A stretch of 64,000 nucleotides of DNA from Bradyrhizobium sp. CCBAU 051011 (GCF_009930815.1 NZ_CP022222.1:558001-622000), one strand, 5' to 3'. Shown: positions 36,990-45,033, numbered from the stretch's first letter. The notes: a model not told the origin generated them from the sequence alone. Program-made: numbers and translations.

Positions 36990-37182
36990 GGTAACCTGCC
37001 TTGTCCATGCGATCGGAGCTCAAGCGACTGTTCGGTCGTGCGTGACATGGCGAAGATCCCAAAGCTCACCCACGGTTGTAGCCGGAGGGGGAACGGGCGA
37101 CATCGCCACGCGTCTTGGCCGGTGGCCACCGGCCAAGACGCTAAGTCGCTTCCATCGCACAAATCTTGGCCGTGCAGATACA
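36990..37182 (-). ncRNA. IS110 bridge RNA (candidate)
   Basis: The left end upstream of the recombinase contains four segments in the order known for IS621-type bridge RNAs. In the target loop, GTTCCCCCTC (37085-37094) matches the left target GTACCCCCTC at 9 of 10 positions, and GTGGGTGAG (37065-37073) pairs with CTCACCCGC using eight Watson-Crick pairs and one wobble. In the donor loop, ACAGTCGCTTG (37021-37031) matches the element junction ATAGTCGCTTG at 10 of 11, and GGACAAG (37000-37006) pairs with the other side CTTGT. All four include the CT core. GGCGA and TCGCC flank the target loop and could close it. A perfect 32-bp palindrome at 37110-37141 forms a 5' hairpin. Confidence 0.75.
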
Positions 37183-37268
37183 AGGGGGTACAGGTATCAC
37201 ATCGTTCACAGCTCGCGGAGAGAGCCCCTCACCCCACCCTCTCCCCGTGAAGAACGGGGAGAGGGAGC
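37183..37268. repeat. Right part of family A repeat, split by IS110
   Basis: It begins with the AG core and GGGGTACAGG, continues with a run similar to the central part of the 40661 copy read in reverse, and ends with the CCTCTCCCCGT/ACGGGGAGAGG stem and GAAGA loop. Confidence 0.85.
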
Positions 37269-37387
37269 CGATCGAGCGAGAAGAAAAATCCTCGCTGCAA
37301 AGTTGATGGCTTCCGGATGTGTCTGTACTAATGAACAGACACTCCTCCAGCGTATCCAGCGCGTCAGCCCACAAGGGAAATCGCTTA

Positions 37388-37849
37388 ATGCCCGGCGACC
37401 TCATCATCCGCTTCATTACCCGTCAGGACTACGCGCAATGGCTGCCGCTGTGGGACGGCTACAACGCCTTCTACGGCCGCTCGGGTCCGACCGCGCTGGC
37501 ACCGGAAATCACGGCAATGACCTGGGCGCGCTTCTTCGATGCCTACGAGCCGGTGCATGCGCTGGTCGCCGAGAGCGGCGGCGAGTTGATCGGGCTGACG
37601 CACTACCTGTTTCACCGCTCGACGACCATGATCGAGCCGAACTGCTATCTGCAGGATCTGTTCACGAGCGCCGACGCGCGTGGCAAGGGCATCGGCCGCG
37701 CGCTCATCAACGGCGTCTACGAACAGGCCAAGCTCGCCGGCGGATCGCGCGTCTATTGGCAGACGCACGAAACCAACCACACCGCGATGCAGCTCTACGA
37801 CAAGGTGGCGGAGCGTTCCGGCTTCGTCGTCTACCGCAAGCTGTTCTAA
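37388..37849 (+). CDS. GNAT-family N-acetyltransferase
   Basis: The 153-residue protein starts MPGDLIIRFITRQDYAQWLP. It contains the GNAT pattern: HALVAESGGELIGLTHYLFH (beta4 region), then NCYLQDLFTSADARGKGIGRALINGVYEQA, where ADARGKGIGRAL is motif A for acetyl-CoA. It ends WQTHETNHTAMQLYDKVAERSGFVVYRK. The acceptor is unknown. The gene is preceded by the right end of the IS110-split repeat, so its promoter must lie in the 120 bases after it. Confidence 0.87.
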   Translation: MPGDLIIRFITRQDYAQWLPLWDGYNAFYGRSGPTALAPEITAMTWARFFDAYEPVHALVAESGGELIGLTHYLFHRSTTMIEPNCYLQDLFTSADARGKGIGRALINGVYEQAKLAGGSRVYWQTHETNHTAMQLYDKVAERSGFVVYRKLF

Positions 37850-37880
37850 CTCGATCGAGCGGAGGACCGATGGAGATTTC

Positions 37881-39239
37881 TCACCTGGTGAGCGTGTTTT
37901 TGTAGATCATGCCGTCCTTCATGATGATCTTGAAGTTTTTGGCGGCATCGGCAATCAGGCCGATGTTTTCCAGTGGATTGCCGTCGACAAGGAGCAGGTC
38001 GGCGAGCGCGCCCTGCTCCACGACACCGAGCTTTCCCGGATAGGGATTGCGCTTTCCGGACAGCGCCAGCAGTTCGGCGTTTGTCGATGTCGCCATGACC
38101 AGCACTTCAGCGGGCGTGTACCAACGGGCAAGCGAGGCCAGAATTGCCCCTTGTTGTTGCGCCAGCTCGCGGGAGAACAGCACATCGGTGCCCCACGCCG
38201 TCTTGATCTTGTACTTCTTCGCCAACTCGTAGGACCTGGCTATGCCGGGCCAGACCTCCTCCGCCTTGGCCCGTTGGACGGAACCCTCGGGAAAGCCCAG
38301 CCTCAGGGCGTCGGGGAGCGGCTGCTGGCTGAGCCAAACGCCCTTATCGGCGATCAGCTTGGCGGTAGCTTCGTCCATCAGGGTGCCGTGTTCGATACAT
38401 TTCACGCCAGCCGCTATAGCCCCCCGGATCGCATGCGGCGTAAAGGCGTGCGCAGCAACGTACGTGCCCCAATTCTCGGCCGCTTCGACCGCGGCGCGCA
38501 GTTCGGGCTCGGTGAAGGTGGTCACGTCGATCGGACTGAAGGGTGACGACACTCCGCCGCCTGCCGTCAACTTGACCTGGGAGGCGCCCTGCATGAGCTG
38601 TTCGCGCACGCGCACGCGCACCTCGTCAGGGCTGTCAGCAACTACGGCGCCACCGATCTGCTCCATGCGCGTGAGCATGCCGCCGATCGTCCGCGGCAGA
38701 TCGGTCAACTGGCGAAAATCCCCGTGCCCGCTCGTGACAGTGATCATGGCGCCGGACGGATAGATACGCGGTCCCTTGACGATGCCCTCATCAATGGCGC
38801 GCTTGAGACCGAACGCCGGCCCACCAACGTCACGAATGGTGGTGAAGCCGCGCATCAGGGTGTCTGTCGCTTCGTCGCCAGCCACGAGATTGTTGAAACC
38901 GACGTCACCGAACGCCTCTGCCGGGGTGGTGCGCGCCAGCATCGCGTGCCAATGATTGTCGATCAGACCCGGCATCAACGTGCGCCCGCCGCCTTCGATG
39001 ACGCGTGTGTCGGCGCGCCGGTCAACCGCGATCTGCGCTCGGGAAATTGTTTCGATCAGATTGCCGCGAACCAGCACGTTCGTTGGTTCTGACAACGATG
39101 TGCCCTTGCCGTCGAATATTCTGACATTGTTGAAGAGCGTGGTTGCGCCGTCGCCCTGCTGGGCTTGCGCCGCACCTGCCGAAAAAATTACCGCACAGAC
39201 CTGAGCCGCCGATAAAAGGCGGAGATAGCCGGAGACCAT
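37881..39239 (-). CDS. Exported metal-dependent amidohydrolase
   Basis: The roughly 452-residue protein has a signal peptide (SAAQVCAVIFSAGAAQAQ) and the amidohydrolase barrel of the imidazolonepropionase/prolidase-like group. The metal motif is PGLIDNHWHAML (HxH). Others are VKLTAGGGVSSPFSP (with the carboxylatable Lys), YVAAHAFTPHAIRGAIAAGVKCIEHGTLMD (two His ligands) and TAWGTDVLF (the Asp). Substrates in this group include Xaa-Pro dipeptides and cyclic amides; none is clear here. The start at 39239 has GGAGGGTCAA upstream. Confidence 0.85.
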   Translation of the reverse strand: MVSGYLRLLSAAQVCAVIFSAGAAQAQQGDGATTLFNNVRIFDGKGTSLSEPTNVLVRGNLIETISRAQIAVDRRADTRVIEGGGRTLMPGLIDNHWHAMLARTTPAEAFGDVGFNNLVAGDEATDTLMRGFTTIRDVGGPAFGLKRAIDEGIVKGPRIYPSGAMITVTSGHGDFRQLTDLPRTIGGMLTRMEQIGGAVVADSPDEVRVRVREQLMQGASQVKLTAGGGVSSPFSPIDVTTFTEPELRAAVEAAENWGTYVAAHAFTPHAIRGAIAAGVKCIEHGTLMDEATAKLIADKGVWLSQQPLPDALRLGFPEGSVQRAKAEEVWPGIARSYELAKKYKIKTAWGTDVLFSRELAQQQGAILASLARWYTPAEVLVMATSTNAELLALSGKRNPYPGKLGVVEQGALADLLLVDGNPLENIGLIADAAKNFKIIMKDGMIYKNTLTR

Positions 39240-39700
39240 TTGACCCTCCAAGCGCATTCGCCCTTGGTCATCCTAGCATAGGCGGTACAACCTGTATCGT
39301 TGCTTGCCGCCAGGCGTATCATTTGAATCTTTTTGAGACGCCTGAGATTCAAGAATTCGTTGTGCCGGAATTGTCAGAGCTGCCGATCGTGGGTCGTGAA
39401 CGGGTTAGCCGTCCTGTTCGCTGTCCTGGGAGTTGGCTGGCGACATCGAGCCTGTGGATAAGTCCCGGTGTCACGGCGGCGTAACAAAACGCGGCTAGCC
39501 TGCCCCTGCGTCTGATCAGGCCCCCCGTCTCAGATCACGCGCCCCCAGCGGTCCCCGTCAGTCGCCGCGTCTGACCGGGGCCGCATCTTTTTGTGCCGCA
39601 TAGCTGCCAAGCGTGGGCGCCGGGGGCACCGCTTCTTGCGAGGCGAAGTGGCGCGGGCCACAATGCGCCCCCTCCCTCGACCATCCCACAGGATCGATCC
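39240..39700. other. 461-base intergenic region
   Basis: No gene is supported between the divergent amidohydrolase and aldo/keto reductase genes. It should hold both promoters. A single perfect DnaA-box-like TGTGGATAA lies at 39453-39461, but one box in 64 kb is close to chance. Confidence 0.4.
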
Positions 39701-40639
39701 ATGCAAATTCGCAACCTCGGCGGCTCCGGCCTGCGCGTTTCCGCCGTCGGCCTCGGCTGCAACAACTTTGGCCAGCGCACCGATCTCGAGACCTCGCGCA
39801 AGGTGATCCACAAGGCGATCGACCTCGGCATCACCCTGTTCGACACCGCCGACATCTATGCCGGCATGGGCGGCTCCGAGACCGTGCTCGGTACGGTGCT
39901 GGGCGACCGACGCAAGGACATCGTGCTGGCGACGAAGTACGCCAAACCGATGGCGACCGATGGGACCAAGCAGGGCGCCTCGCGCCGCTACATCATGTCC
40001 GCGGTCGAGGCCAGCCTGACGCGGCTGAAGACCGACTACATCGATCTCTACCAGCAGCATGACTACGATCCCCTGACGCCGATGGAAGAGACCTTGCGAG
40101 CGCTCGACGATCTCGTCCGCCAGGGCAAGGTCCGCTACATCGGCAATTCAAACTTTCCGGCCTGGCGCATTGCGGAAGCCGAAATGCTGGCGCGGCAGAT
40201 GAACGTCAGCCGCTTCGTCTCCTGCCAGGACGAATACAGCCTCGTGGTGCGCGGCATCGAAAACGATCTGCTGCCGGCAGCCACGGAATACAAGCTCGGC
40301 CTGTTGCCGTTCTTCCCGCTGGCAAGCGGGCTTCTTACCGGCAAATACAAGCGCGGCGCTGCTGCCCCCGCCGACACCCGCTTCGCCAAGGCACCGGCGC
40401 TGAAGGACCGCTACGTCACCGCGCGCAACGAGGACATCGTAGAAAAGCTGCAGGCTTTCGCGCAAGCGCGCGGCCACACCATGCTCGAACTCGCCTTCTC
40501 CTGGCTCGCCCAGCGCCCTCAAGTCGCAAGCGTCATCGCCGGCGCCACCCGCGTCGAACAGGTCGAGCAGAACGTGAAGGCGATCGGCTGGACGCTGAGC
40601 GCGGAAGAGATGGCGGAAGTGGATCGGATCACGCAGTGA
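39701..40639 (+). CDS. Aldo/keto reductase
   Basis: The 312-residue NADPH-dependent oxidoreductase starts MQIRNLGGSGLRVSAVGLGC. The catalytic tetrad is visible: Asp and Tyr in FDTADIYAGMGGSE, Lys in VLATKYAKP and His in LYQQHDYDP. Cofactor binding is in the late SVIAGATRVEQVEQNV block. The subgroup resembles YajO/IolS-like reductases; the natural substrate is not known. The start at 39701 has AGGATC upstream. Its 3' end is followed by a 130-base palindromic repeat. Confidence 0.92.
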   Translation: MQIRNLGGSGLRVSAVGLGCNNFGQRTDLETSRKVIHKAIDLGITLFDTADIYAGMGGSETVLGTVLGDRRKDIVLATKYAKPMATDGTKQGASRRYIMSAVEASLTRLKTDYIDLYQQHDYDPLTPMEETLRALDDLVRQGKVRYIGNSNFPAWRIAEAEMLARQMNVSRFVSCQDEYSLVVRGIENDLLPAATEYKLGLLPFFPLASGLLTGKYKRGAAAPADTRFAKAPALKDRYVTARNEDIVEKLQAFAQARGHTMLELAFSWLAQRPQVASVIAGATRVEQVEQNVKAIGWTLSAEEMAEVDRITQ

Positions 40640-40660
40640 GCGGAAACGGCTCCCTCCGCT

Positions 40661-40792
40661 CCCTCTCCCCGTCCTTCACGGGGAGAGGGTCGGGGTGAGG
40701 GGCTCTCTCCACGAGTTCTGAACGACGTGAGACCTGTACCCCCTCACCCGGATTGCTCCGCAATCCGACCTCTCCCCGCAAGCGGGGCGAGG
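40661..40792. repeat. Intact family A repeat with an empty IS110 target site
   Basis: Two GC-rich stems flank a central part that includes GACCTGTACCCCCTCACCCG (40731-40750), an uninterrupted match to the IS110 insertion site. The repeat also supplies the last codons of the DUF559 gene, which ends inside it at 40744. Confidence 0.85.
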
Positions 40793-41154
40793 TTAAGGGG
40801 ACCGCTACGCTCTCTCGAAAGCTCAGTTTGAATTACTGTCAGAACGCCTTCGGTATTCCCAAGGACATCGTTGTTCCAAAAGCGAAGCACCTTGTAACCT
40901 TCCTCGGTCAAGCGGCGGTCGCGTATTGCATCGGCGGCTGATTCATTGTGCTGACCGCCCGTCCACTTCACGATCAGACGTTTTTCACGGCAGACGAAAT
41001 CGCATATGTAGCCGCTGATCGGTTTCTGCCTTGCGAACTTGTTTCCGTCGATCTGACGATTACGGATGCGATTCCAGAGGACCTTTTCAGCGTCCGTCTG
41101 ATTGACGCGCAGCCGTCTTGCGATTCGGATGGTCTTTTCATTGCGGCCACGCAT
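40744..41154 (-). CDS. DUF559 protein with altered active-site motif
   Basis: The 136-residue protein has the Vsr/DUF559 endonuclease-like fold: RNEKTIRIARRLRVNQTDAE and KVLWNRIRNRQIDGNKFARQKPISGYICDFVCREKRLIVKWTGGQHNES. It then has EEGYKVLRFWNNDVLGNTEGVL. The family usually has VE(V/L)DGGQH at the site where VKWTGGQH appears here, so the acidic Glu and Asp are both replaced and catalysis is doubtful. The last ~20 residues (LAPLAGRGRIAEQSG) are encoded by the palindromic repeat at 40661, so the original C-terminus was overwritten or extended. It lies between two family A repeats. Confidence 0.75.
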   Translation of the reverse strand: MRGRNEKTIRIARRLRVNQTDAEKVLWNRIRNRQIDGNKFARQKPISGYICDFVCREKRLIVKWTGGQHNESAADAIRDRRLTEEGYKVLRFWNNDVLGNTEGVLTVIQTELSRERSGPLNLAPLAGRGRIAEQSG

Positions 41155-41160
41155 TGCTTG

Positions 41161-41218
41161 CCCCTCACCCGCCGCGCAAGTGCGCGGCGACCTCTCCCCG
41201 CAAAGGGCGGGGGAGAGG
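41161..41218. repeat. Palindromic repeat, family A (short form)
   Basis: CCCCTCACCC, a CGCGC-rich stem and CCTCTCCCCGC...GGGAGAGG follow in the same order as in the longer copies. It sits between the DUF559 start and the DUF1501 stop. Confidence 0.75.
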
Positions 41219-42454
41219 TTAGACCACCAGTCCCTGCATCGGCTTCACCGCGCCACTATCCGGAAACACATTCTCCGCCAGCACCTTTTCCGCCAGCCCG
41301 AACTGGTCCTTCAGCACGCCCTTCATCACCGCGCGCAGGTCTGTGGTCGGCGCGAGATCGCGGTCCTGGTAGAGATTGGCCGGCTTCAGCCCCGGCCAGT
41401 CCGCGATCACCCGGCCGCCTTTCACCGCGCCGCCGGCGAGCAGCGCGACCGTGCCGGTGCCGTGATCCGTGCCCTGCGTACCGTTGATGCGCGCGGTGCG
41501 GCCGAATTCGGTCGCGACCACAATCACGGTGTCGCGCCAGCGCGGTCCCATCTCGGTTTCGAATTCGGCGAGAGCGCCATCGAGGCCGCCGAGCAGTTGC
41601 GCCAGCCGCCCCACGGGCCCGCCTTCATTGGCATGGGTGTCCCAGCCGTCGAAGGCGAGCGCGCCGATCCGCGGACCGTTGTCGGCCCCCATCAACCGGG
41701 CGGCGCCGCGCGCCGCCAGCCGCATCGCCGCCACGCCGCCGGCGCCGGGTTTCGGCTTCATGTCGTCGCCTTGCGCGGCCTTGTCGAGCGCGAGGCCCTG
41801 CTTCAGCGCTGATGCCAGTGCGGCATCGCGGTGCTGATAGAGCTCGACGAGCCGCATCGCGGTGTCCTCGCTGGCTTGCGGCACCACGAGCGGCGCCCAG
41901 CCGACGGTCGGCGCCGCGCCGCGCAGCACCAGCGGCGTGACCGGCCCGACCGCGAGCGCGCTCGTCACCCGCTCGCCTTTCGGCAGGCCTTCCAGCGCGC
42001 GGTTGAGCCAGCCGGACTGCACCCGGCCGGGGCCGGCAAAGCCGCTTTCGAGCACGTCCTGCCCGTCGAAATGCGAACGGTCGCGGTAGGGCGTTGCCAC
42101 CGCATGGATCACCGCGGCCTTCTTGTCGCGATACATCCGCGAAAATTCCGGCATCGCCGGATGCAGCGAAAAGAAATTGTCGAGCGGCAGCGCCGCGTTC
42201 GGTCCGCCCGACGACAACGCGATCGCCCCATGCAGCCCGGCATATTCGGGGTCGCCGATCGGCGCGACGGTAGCGAGCCCGTCCAACGCGCCGCGAAGGA
42301 TAATGACCACCAGCCGCGGATCGCGGCCGTCGGCCGCGCGCGCGAATTTCGGCAAGTAGGCCCACGCCGCAAAGGAGGCGCCGCCGAGCAGCACGGCACG
42401 CCGCGACGTCACCGATGACCGCATGTCCTCGCAGCAATTCATGCTCGTTTCCAT
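41219..42454 (-). CDS. Exported DUF1501 protein
   Basis: The roughly 411-residue protein has a twin-arginine-type leader (VTSRRAVLLGGASFAAWAYLPKFARAA), so it should be exported folded. The DUF1501 body includes LVVIILRGALDGLATVAPIGDPEYAGLHGAI, then FSLHPAMPEFSRMYRDKKAAVIHAVATPYRDRSHFDGQDVLESG. Near its end it has VIVVATEFGRTARINGTQGTDHGTG, a sulfatase/phosphatase-like metal site pattern. Its partner DUF1800 gene lies immediately upstream on the same strand and the two overlap or abut. AGAGGAG lies nine bases before the start at 42454. The activity is unknown. Confidence 0.85.
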   Translation of the reverse strand: METSMNCCEDMRSSVTSRRAVLLGGASFAAWAYLPKFARAADGRDPRLVVIILRGALDGLATVAPIGDPEYAGLHGAIALSSGGPNAALPLDNFFSLHPAMPEFSRMYRDKKAAVIHAVATPYRDRSHFDGQDVLESGFAGPGRVQSGWLNRALEGLPKGERVTSALAVGPVTPLVLRGAAPTVGWAPLVVPQASEDTAMRLVELYQHRDAALASALKQGLALDKAAQGDDMKPKPGAGGVAAMRLAARGAARLMGADNGPRIGALAFDGWDTHANEGGPVGRLAQLLGGLDGALAEFETEMGPRWRDTVIVVATEFGRTARINGTQGTDHGTGTVALLAGGAVKGGRVIADWPGLKPANLYQDRDLAPTTDLRAVMKGVLKDQFGLAEKVLAENVFPDSGAVKPMQGLVV

Positions 42455-42459
42455 CGACA

Positions 42460-44025
42460 TCATCTCCTCTGGAATTCCGGCGACATCAGCAGCAGCGCCA
42501 GCGCCTGCTGCCGCGACTCCGCCCGCTCGATGGTGCGCCGCGTCTCCACCGACGCGGTGTCGGCGGCGGCAAGTTCGAGCAGGTCGCGCGGATCGACGCC
42601 CTCGGCGAGTCTGGAAGCAATCTGCGTCGAGATATCGAGCCTGAGCTTTATGCCTTCCGGCGCCAGCCATGCGGCGTTGGTGTCGGCAAAACCGTTCGGC
42701 CCGGACGGCGACCATAGTGGCTGGCCCAGCGTCCTCAGGCCGCCGAGATAGAGGTTCGGGTTGTTCGGAATCTGCGCCAGCAGCCGGCCGGCCGCGATCA
42801 GGAATTCATAGGGCGAGCGGATCTTGGAAAGCGGCGTTTTCCAGGCCTCCTCGGAATCGACCAGCGCCAGTGCCAGCGCCTTCAGATCGCCGTCGGTTTT
42901 GGTGAAGACATCCGCCAGCCGCGCCACCAGCGCCGGCGGCGGTTCGTCGGATACAAAATGGCGCGCGAATTTTCCCGCAATGAATTTCGCGGTCGAGGGG
43001 TGGCGCGCGATATCCGCCAACACCGCCTCGCCCTGCGCGACGCCTTCGGCGTCGTAAGTTTTTCCCATCACCCGCTGCGCGCCCGGCTGGTGCGCATTGG
43101 CGTTGAACACGAACGTGCCGGGCGCGCCGAGCTGGCCCAGCCTCCCGGCAAAGGTCCAGCCCGTGATGATGTGTGCGAGCGCCGTCACGTCGTCCTGCGA
43201 ATAGCCGCCGCCGACGCCGAGCGTATGCAGTTCCAGAATTTCGCGGGCGAGGTTTTCGTTCAGGCCGCGGTTGCGGTTCTTGCCGGCGCGCGAATCCGGG
43301 CCCAGCGATTGCTGATTATCGAGGAAGAACAGCATCGCCGGATGCTGCTCGACCGCCTTCAGCATGTCTGCGAAGCGCCCCAGCACATGCGGCCGGATCG
43401 CCTCGCGCTCGAACGAGCCGGCCCACATCTGCGCCAGCCCGCCCTTGGCCGCGGAAATGCAGAAATGATTCGACCAGAACACCACCAGCCGCTCGGCAAA
43501 TCCGCCGTCGGCGATGACGGCGCGCTGCAGCCGCGCCAGCGCCTCAGTGCGAAAGGTTTTCTGGATAATGTTGAGCTCTGCGGTGCGCGGCGGCGACGGT
43601 TTTGGCGGTGCAGGCTGCATCGTCTCGACGCCCGCCGTCGTCGCATTTTCCGGCGGCTTCGCGGGCGGCTCCTTCGGCGCCATTTCCATCGCGATGCTGT
43701 TGAGCGAGAGGTTTCGCCGCTGGCCCTTGGCTTCCGGTGACTGCGGCGATGCGCCCTCGCCTGCTGCCGGCGGCGCGGCCGATTTGGCGGCCGCATCGCG
43801 CGCCCGTTGAACTTCGAACTGATAGTCGAACGCCGCCCTGCCGAGCGCCGGCGTCGACTGCAGTCCCGGCACTTCGAGCAGCGCGCCGTTGGGCCGGCCG
43901 AGTTCTGCCTTGACGAAGCCGCGCGGATCGGATGCCGCATTGAGAAAATCGCCCGAGGCCCCGCCACGCGCGCCGAAGCCGAAGCGATTGAGGGCAACGA
44001 GGGCGGCTTGCGAATCGCGGGCCAT
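42460..44025 (-). CDS. DUF1800 protein
   Basis: The 521-residue protein begins with VALNRFGFGARGGASGDFLN, the typical DUF1800 start. It has ERLVVFWSNHFCISAAKGGLAQMW, then a block reading GKNRNRGLNENLAREILELHTLGVGGGYSQDDVTALAHIITGWTF. A proline- and alanine-rich insert lies at about residues 85-145. DUF1800 and DUF1501 genes are regularly adjacent in bacteria and probably work together at the cell envelope, but no reaction is known. Its stop overlaps the first possible ATG of the DUF1501 gene. Confidence 0.87.
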   Translation of the reverse strand: MARDSQAALVALNRFGFGARGGASGDFLNAASDPRGFVKAELGRPNGALLEVPGLQSTPALGRAAFDYQFEVQRARDAAAKSAAPPAAGEGASPQSPEAKGQRRNLSLNSIAMEMAPKEPPAKPPENATTAGVETMQPAPPKPSPPRTAELNIIQKTFRTEALARLQRAVIADGGFAERLVVFWSNHFCISAAKGGLAQMWAGSFEREAIRPHVLGRFADMLKAVEQHPAMLFFLDNQQSLGPDSRAGKNRNRGLNENLAREILELHTLGVGGGYSQDDVTALAHIITGWTFAGRLGQLGAPGTFVFNANAHQPGAQRVMGKTYDAEGVAQGEAVLADIARHPSTAKFIAGKFARHFVSDEPPPALVARLADVFTKTDGDLKALALALVDSEEAWKTPLSKIRSPYEFLIAAGRLLAQIPNNPNLYLGGLRTLGQPLWSPSGPNGFADTNAAWLAPEGIKLRLDISTQIASRLAEGVDPRDLLELAAADTASVETRRTIERAESRQQALALLLMSPEFQRR

Positions 44026-44123
44026 CGGATTTCCCTAGAATTCTTCCCGGCGTATAGTGGCGCAATATAACGTGCTTCGGCGTGAACCCGGGATTAATTC
44101 CGCGTCAGGATGCGGCCTCATTG

Positions 44124-44330
44124 ATGACAAATCGCATGGAACATCAGCCATCCTCGCGCCGTCTCGTCTGCGCAAGCTGCGGCACCGAATTCGGCTGCAA
44201 TCCGTCCGGGCCCTGCTGGTGCAGCGACGAGGCGTTCCGCATGCCGATGCCGGTCGACGGCAGCGATTGTTTCTGCCCGGACTGCCTGCGCAAACTCGCC
44301 AAACAGCGCGCCGGCGCGGGTGCGGCATGA
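44124..44330 (+). CDS. Small cysteine-rich CWC-type zinc-binding protein
   Basis: The product is about 68 residues with cysteines in the pattern CASCGTEFGCNPSGPCWCSDE and CFCPDCLRK, matching the cysteine-rich CWC family, which probably binds zinc. Its stop overlaps the ATG of the HAD phosphatase gene, so the two are translationally coupled. The start could be 44124 or 44136; neither has a good ribosome site. Confidence 0.75.
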   Translation: MTNRMEHQPSSRRLVCASCGTEFGCNPSGPCWCSDEAFRMPMPVDGSDCFCPDCLRKLAKQRAGAGAA

Positions 44331-45016
44331 ACGGCAAATGGAATGTCGGCGCCGTCCTGCTCGACATGGACGGCACGCTGCTCGACACCGAGAAAGTCTA
44401 TTTCGAGAGTCTCGTCGCGGCGCTCACGGCCGGCGGCTTCGCCGATGACGCGGTCACGCTGTGCCATGCCATGGTCGGCCTCCCCGGCCCGGCCTGCGAG
44501 GCGATGCTGCTAGATCGTTACGGCGCGGACTTTCCGCTCGCCGACATCAACCGCGCCTTCCTCGCCAACCGCGACCGGTTGATGGAAGCTGGCCTGCCGC
44601 TCAAGCCAGGCACGCTGGAATTGCTCGATGCGCTTGCCGCCGCCGATTGCCCGATGGCGATCGTGACCTCGTCATCGCGGCGCTCCGCCGAACGCAACCT
44701 TTCGCTCGGCGGCATCCGCGCGCGATTCGACACCGTCCTGACGCTCGACGACGTGACGCGCGGCAAGCCGAGCCCGGATTTGTATCTCCTCGCTGCGACA
44801 CGCCTAGGCTTTCCACCGCAAGCCTGCATCGCCGTGGAAGATTCCAATCACGGCGTCGCCGCCTCCCATGCCGCCGGCGCGATCACCATCATGGTGCCGG
44901 ACATGACGCCGCCGACGGAAGACACCCGCGCGAAATGCGCGGCCGTGCTGCCGGATCTGAATGCGGTGCTGGCGATGCTGCGCGAGCGCGCCGGATTTGG
45001 ACGACGCTCGTCGTAG
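44327..45016 (+). CDS. HAD-family phosphatase
   Basis: The 229-residue protein has all four HAD motifs: LLDMDGTLLDTEKVY (nucleophile Asp), AIVTSSSRRSAERN (Ser/Thr), RGKPSPDLYLLAATRLG (Lys) and AVEDSNHGVAASHAAG (acidic pair). It has a helical C1 cap between motifs I and II, as in beta-phosphoglucomutase and pseudouridine-5'-phosphatase relatives. The substrate is unknown. It is coupled to the zinc-binding gene upstream by an ATGA overlap. Confidence 0.92.
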   Translation: MNGKWNVGAVLLDMDGTLLDTEKVYFESLVAALTAGGFADDAVTLCHAMVGLPGPACEAMLLDRYGADFPLADINRAFLANRDRLMEAGLPLKPGTLELLDALAAADCPMAIVTSSSRRSAERNLSLGGIRARFDTVLTLDDVTRGKPSPDLYLLAATRLGFPPQACIAVEDSNHGVAASHAAGAITIMVPDMTPPTEDTRAKCAAVLPDLNAVLAMLRERAGFGRRSS

Positions 45017-45033
45017 CCGTCATTGCAAAAATG

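Larger units (their letters stand above)
36033..37182 (-). mobile_element. IS110-family insertion sequence, 1150 bp
   Basis: The element is bounded by an AG (CT on the minus strand) at 36031-36032 and again at 37183-37184. Removing one copy restores a family A repeat that reads GTACCCC-CT-CACCCG on the minus strand, identical to the intact site in the repeat at 40661-40792. There are no terminal inverted repeats, as expected for IS110. It carries one recombinase gene and about 190 bases of non-coding left end that reads as a bridge RNA. It hits no gene. Confidence 0.9.

Noticed and set aside
39453..39461. Perfect DnaA box TGTGGATAA in a long intergenic region
   Set aside because: A single 9-mer is expected about once in two windows by chance and no further boxes, AT-rich unwinding region or replication gene is nearby.
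42460..44025. Long open frames on the plus strand opposite the DUF1800 gene and other high-GC genes
   Set aside because: They are antisense shadows of real genes: no ribosome sites, biased Arg/Ala/Gly composition and no recognisable domain.
41219..44025. DUF1501/DUF1800 pair as a defence system
   Set aside because: No nuclease, sensor or mobile-island context; both are general envelope-type proteins in this group.
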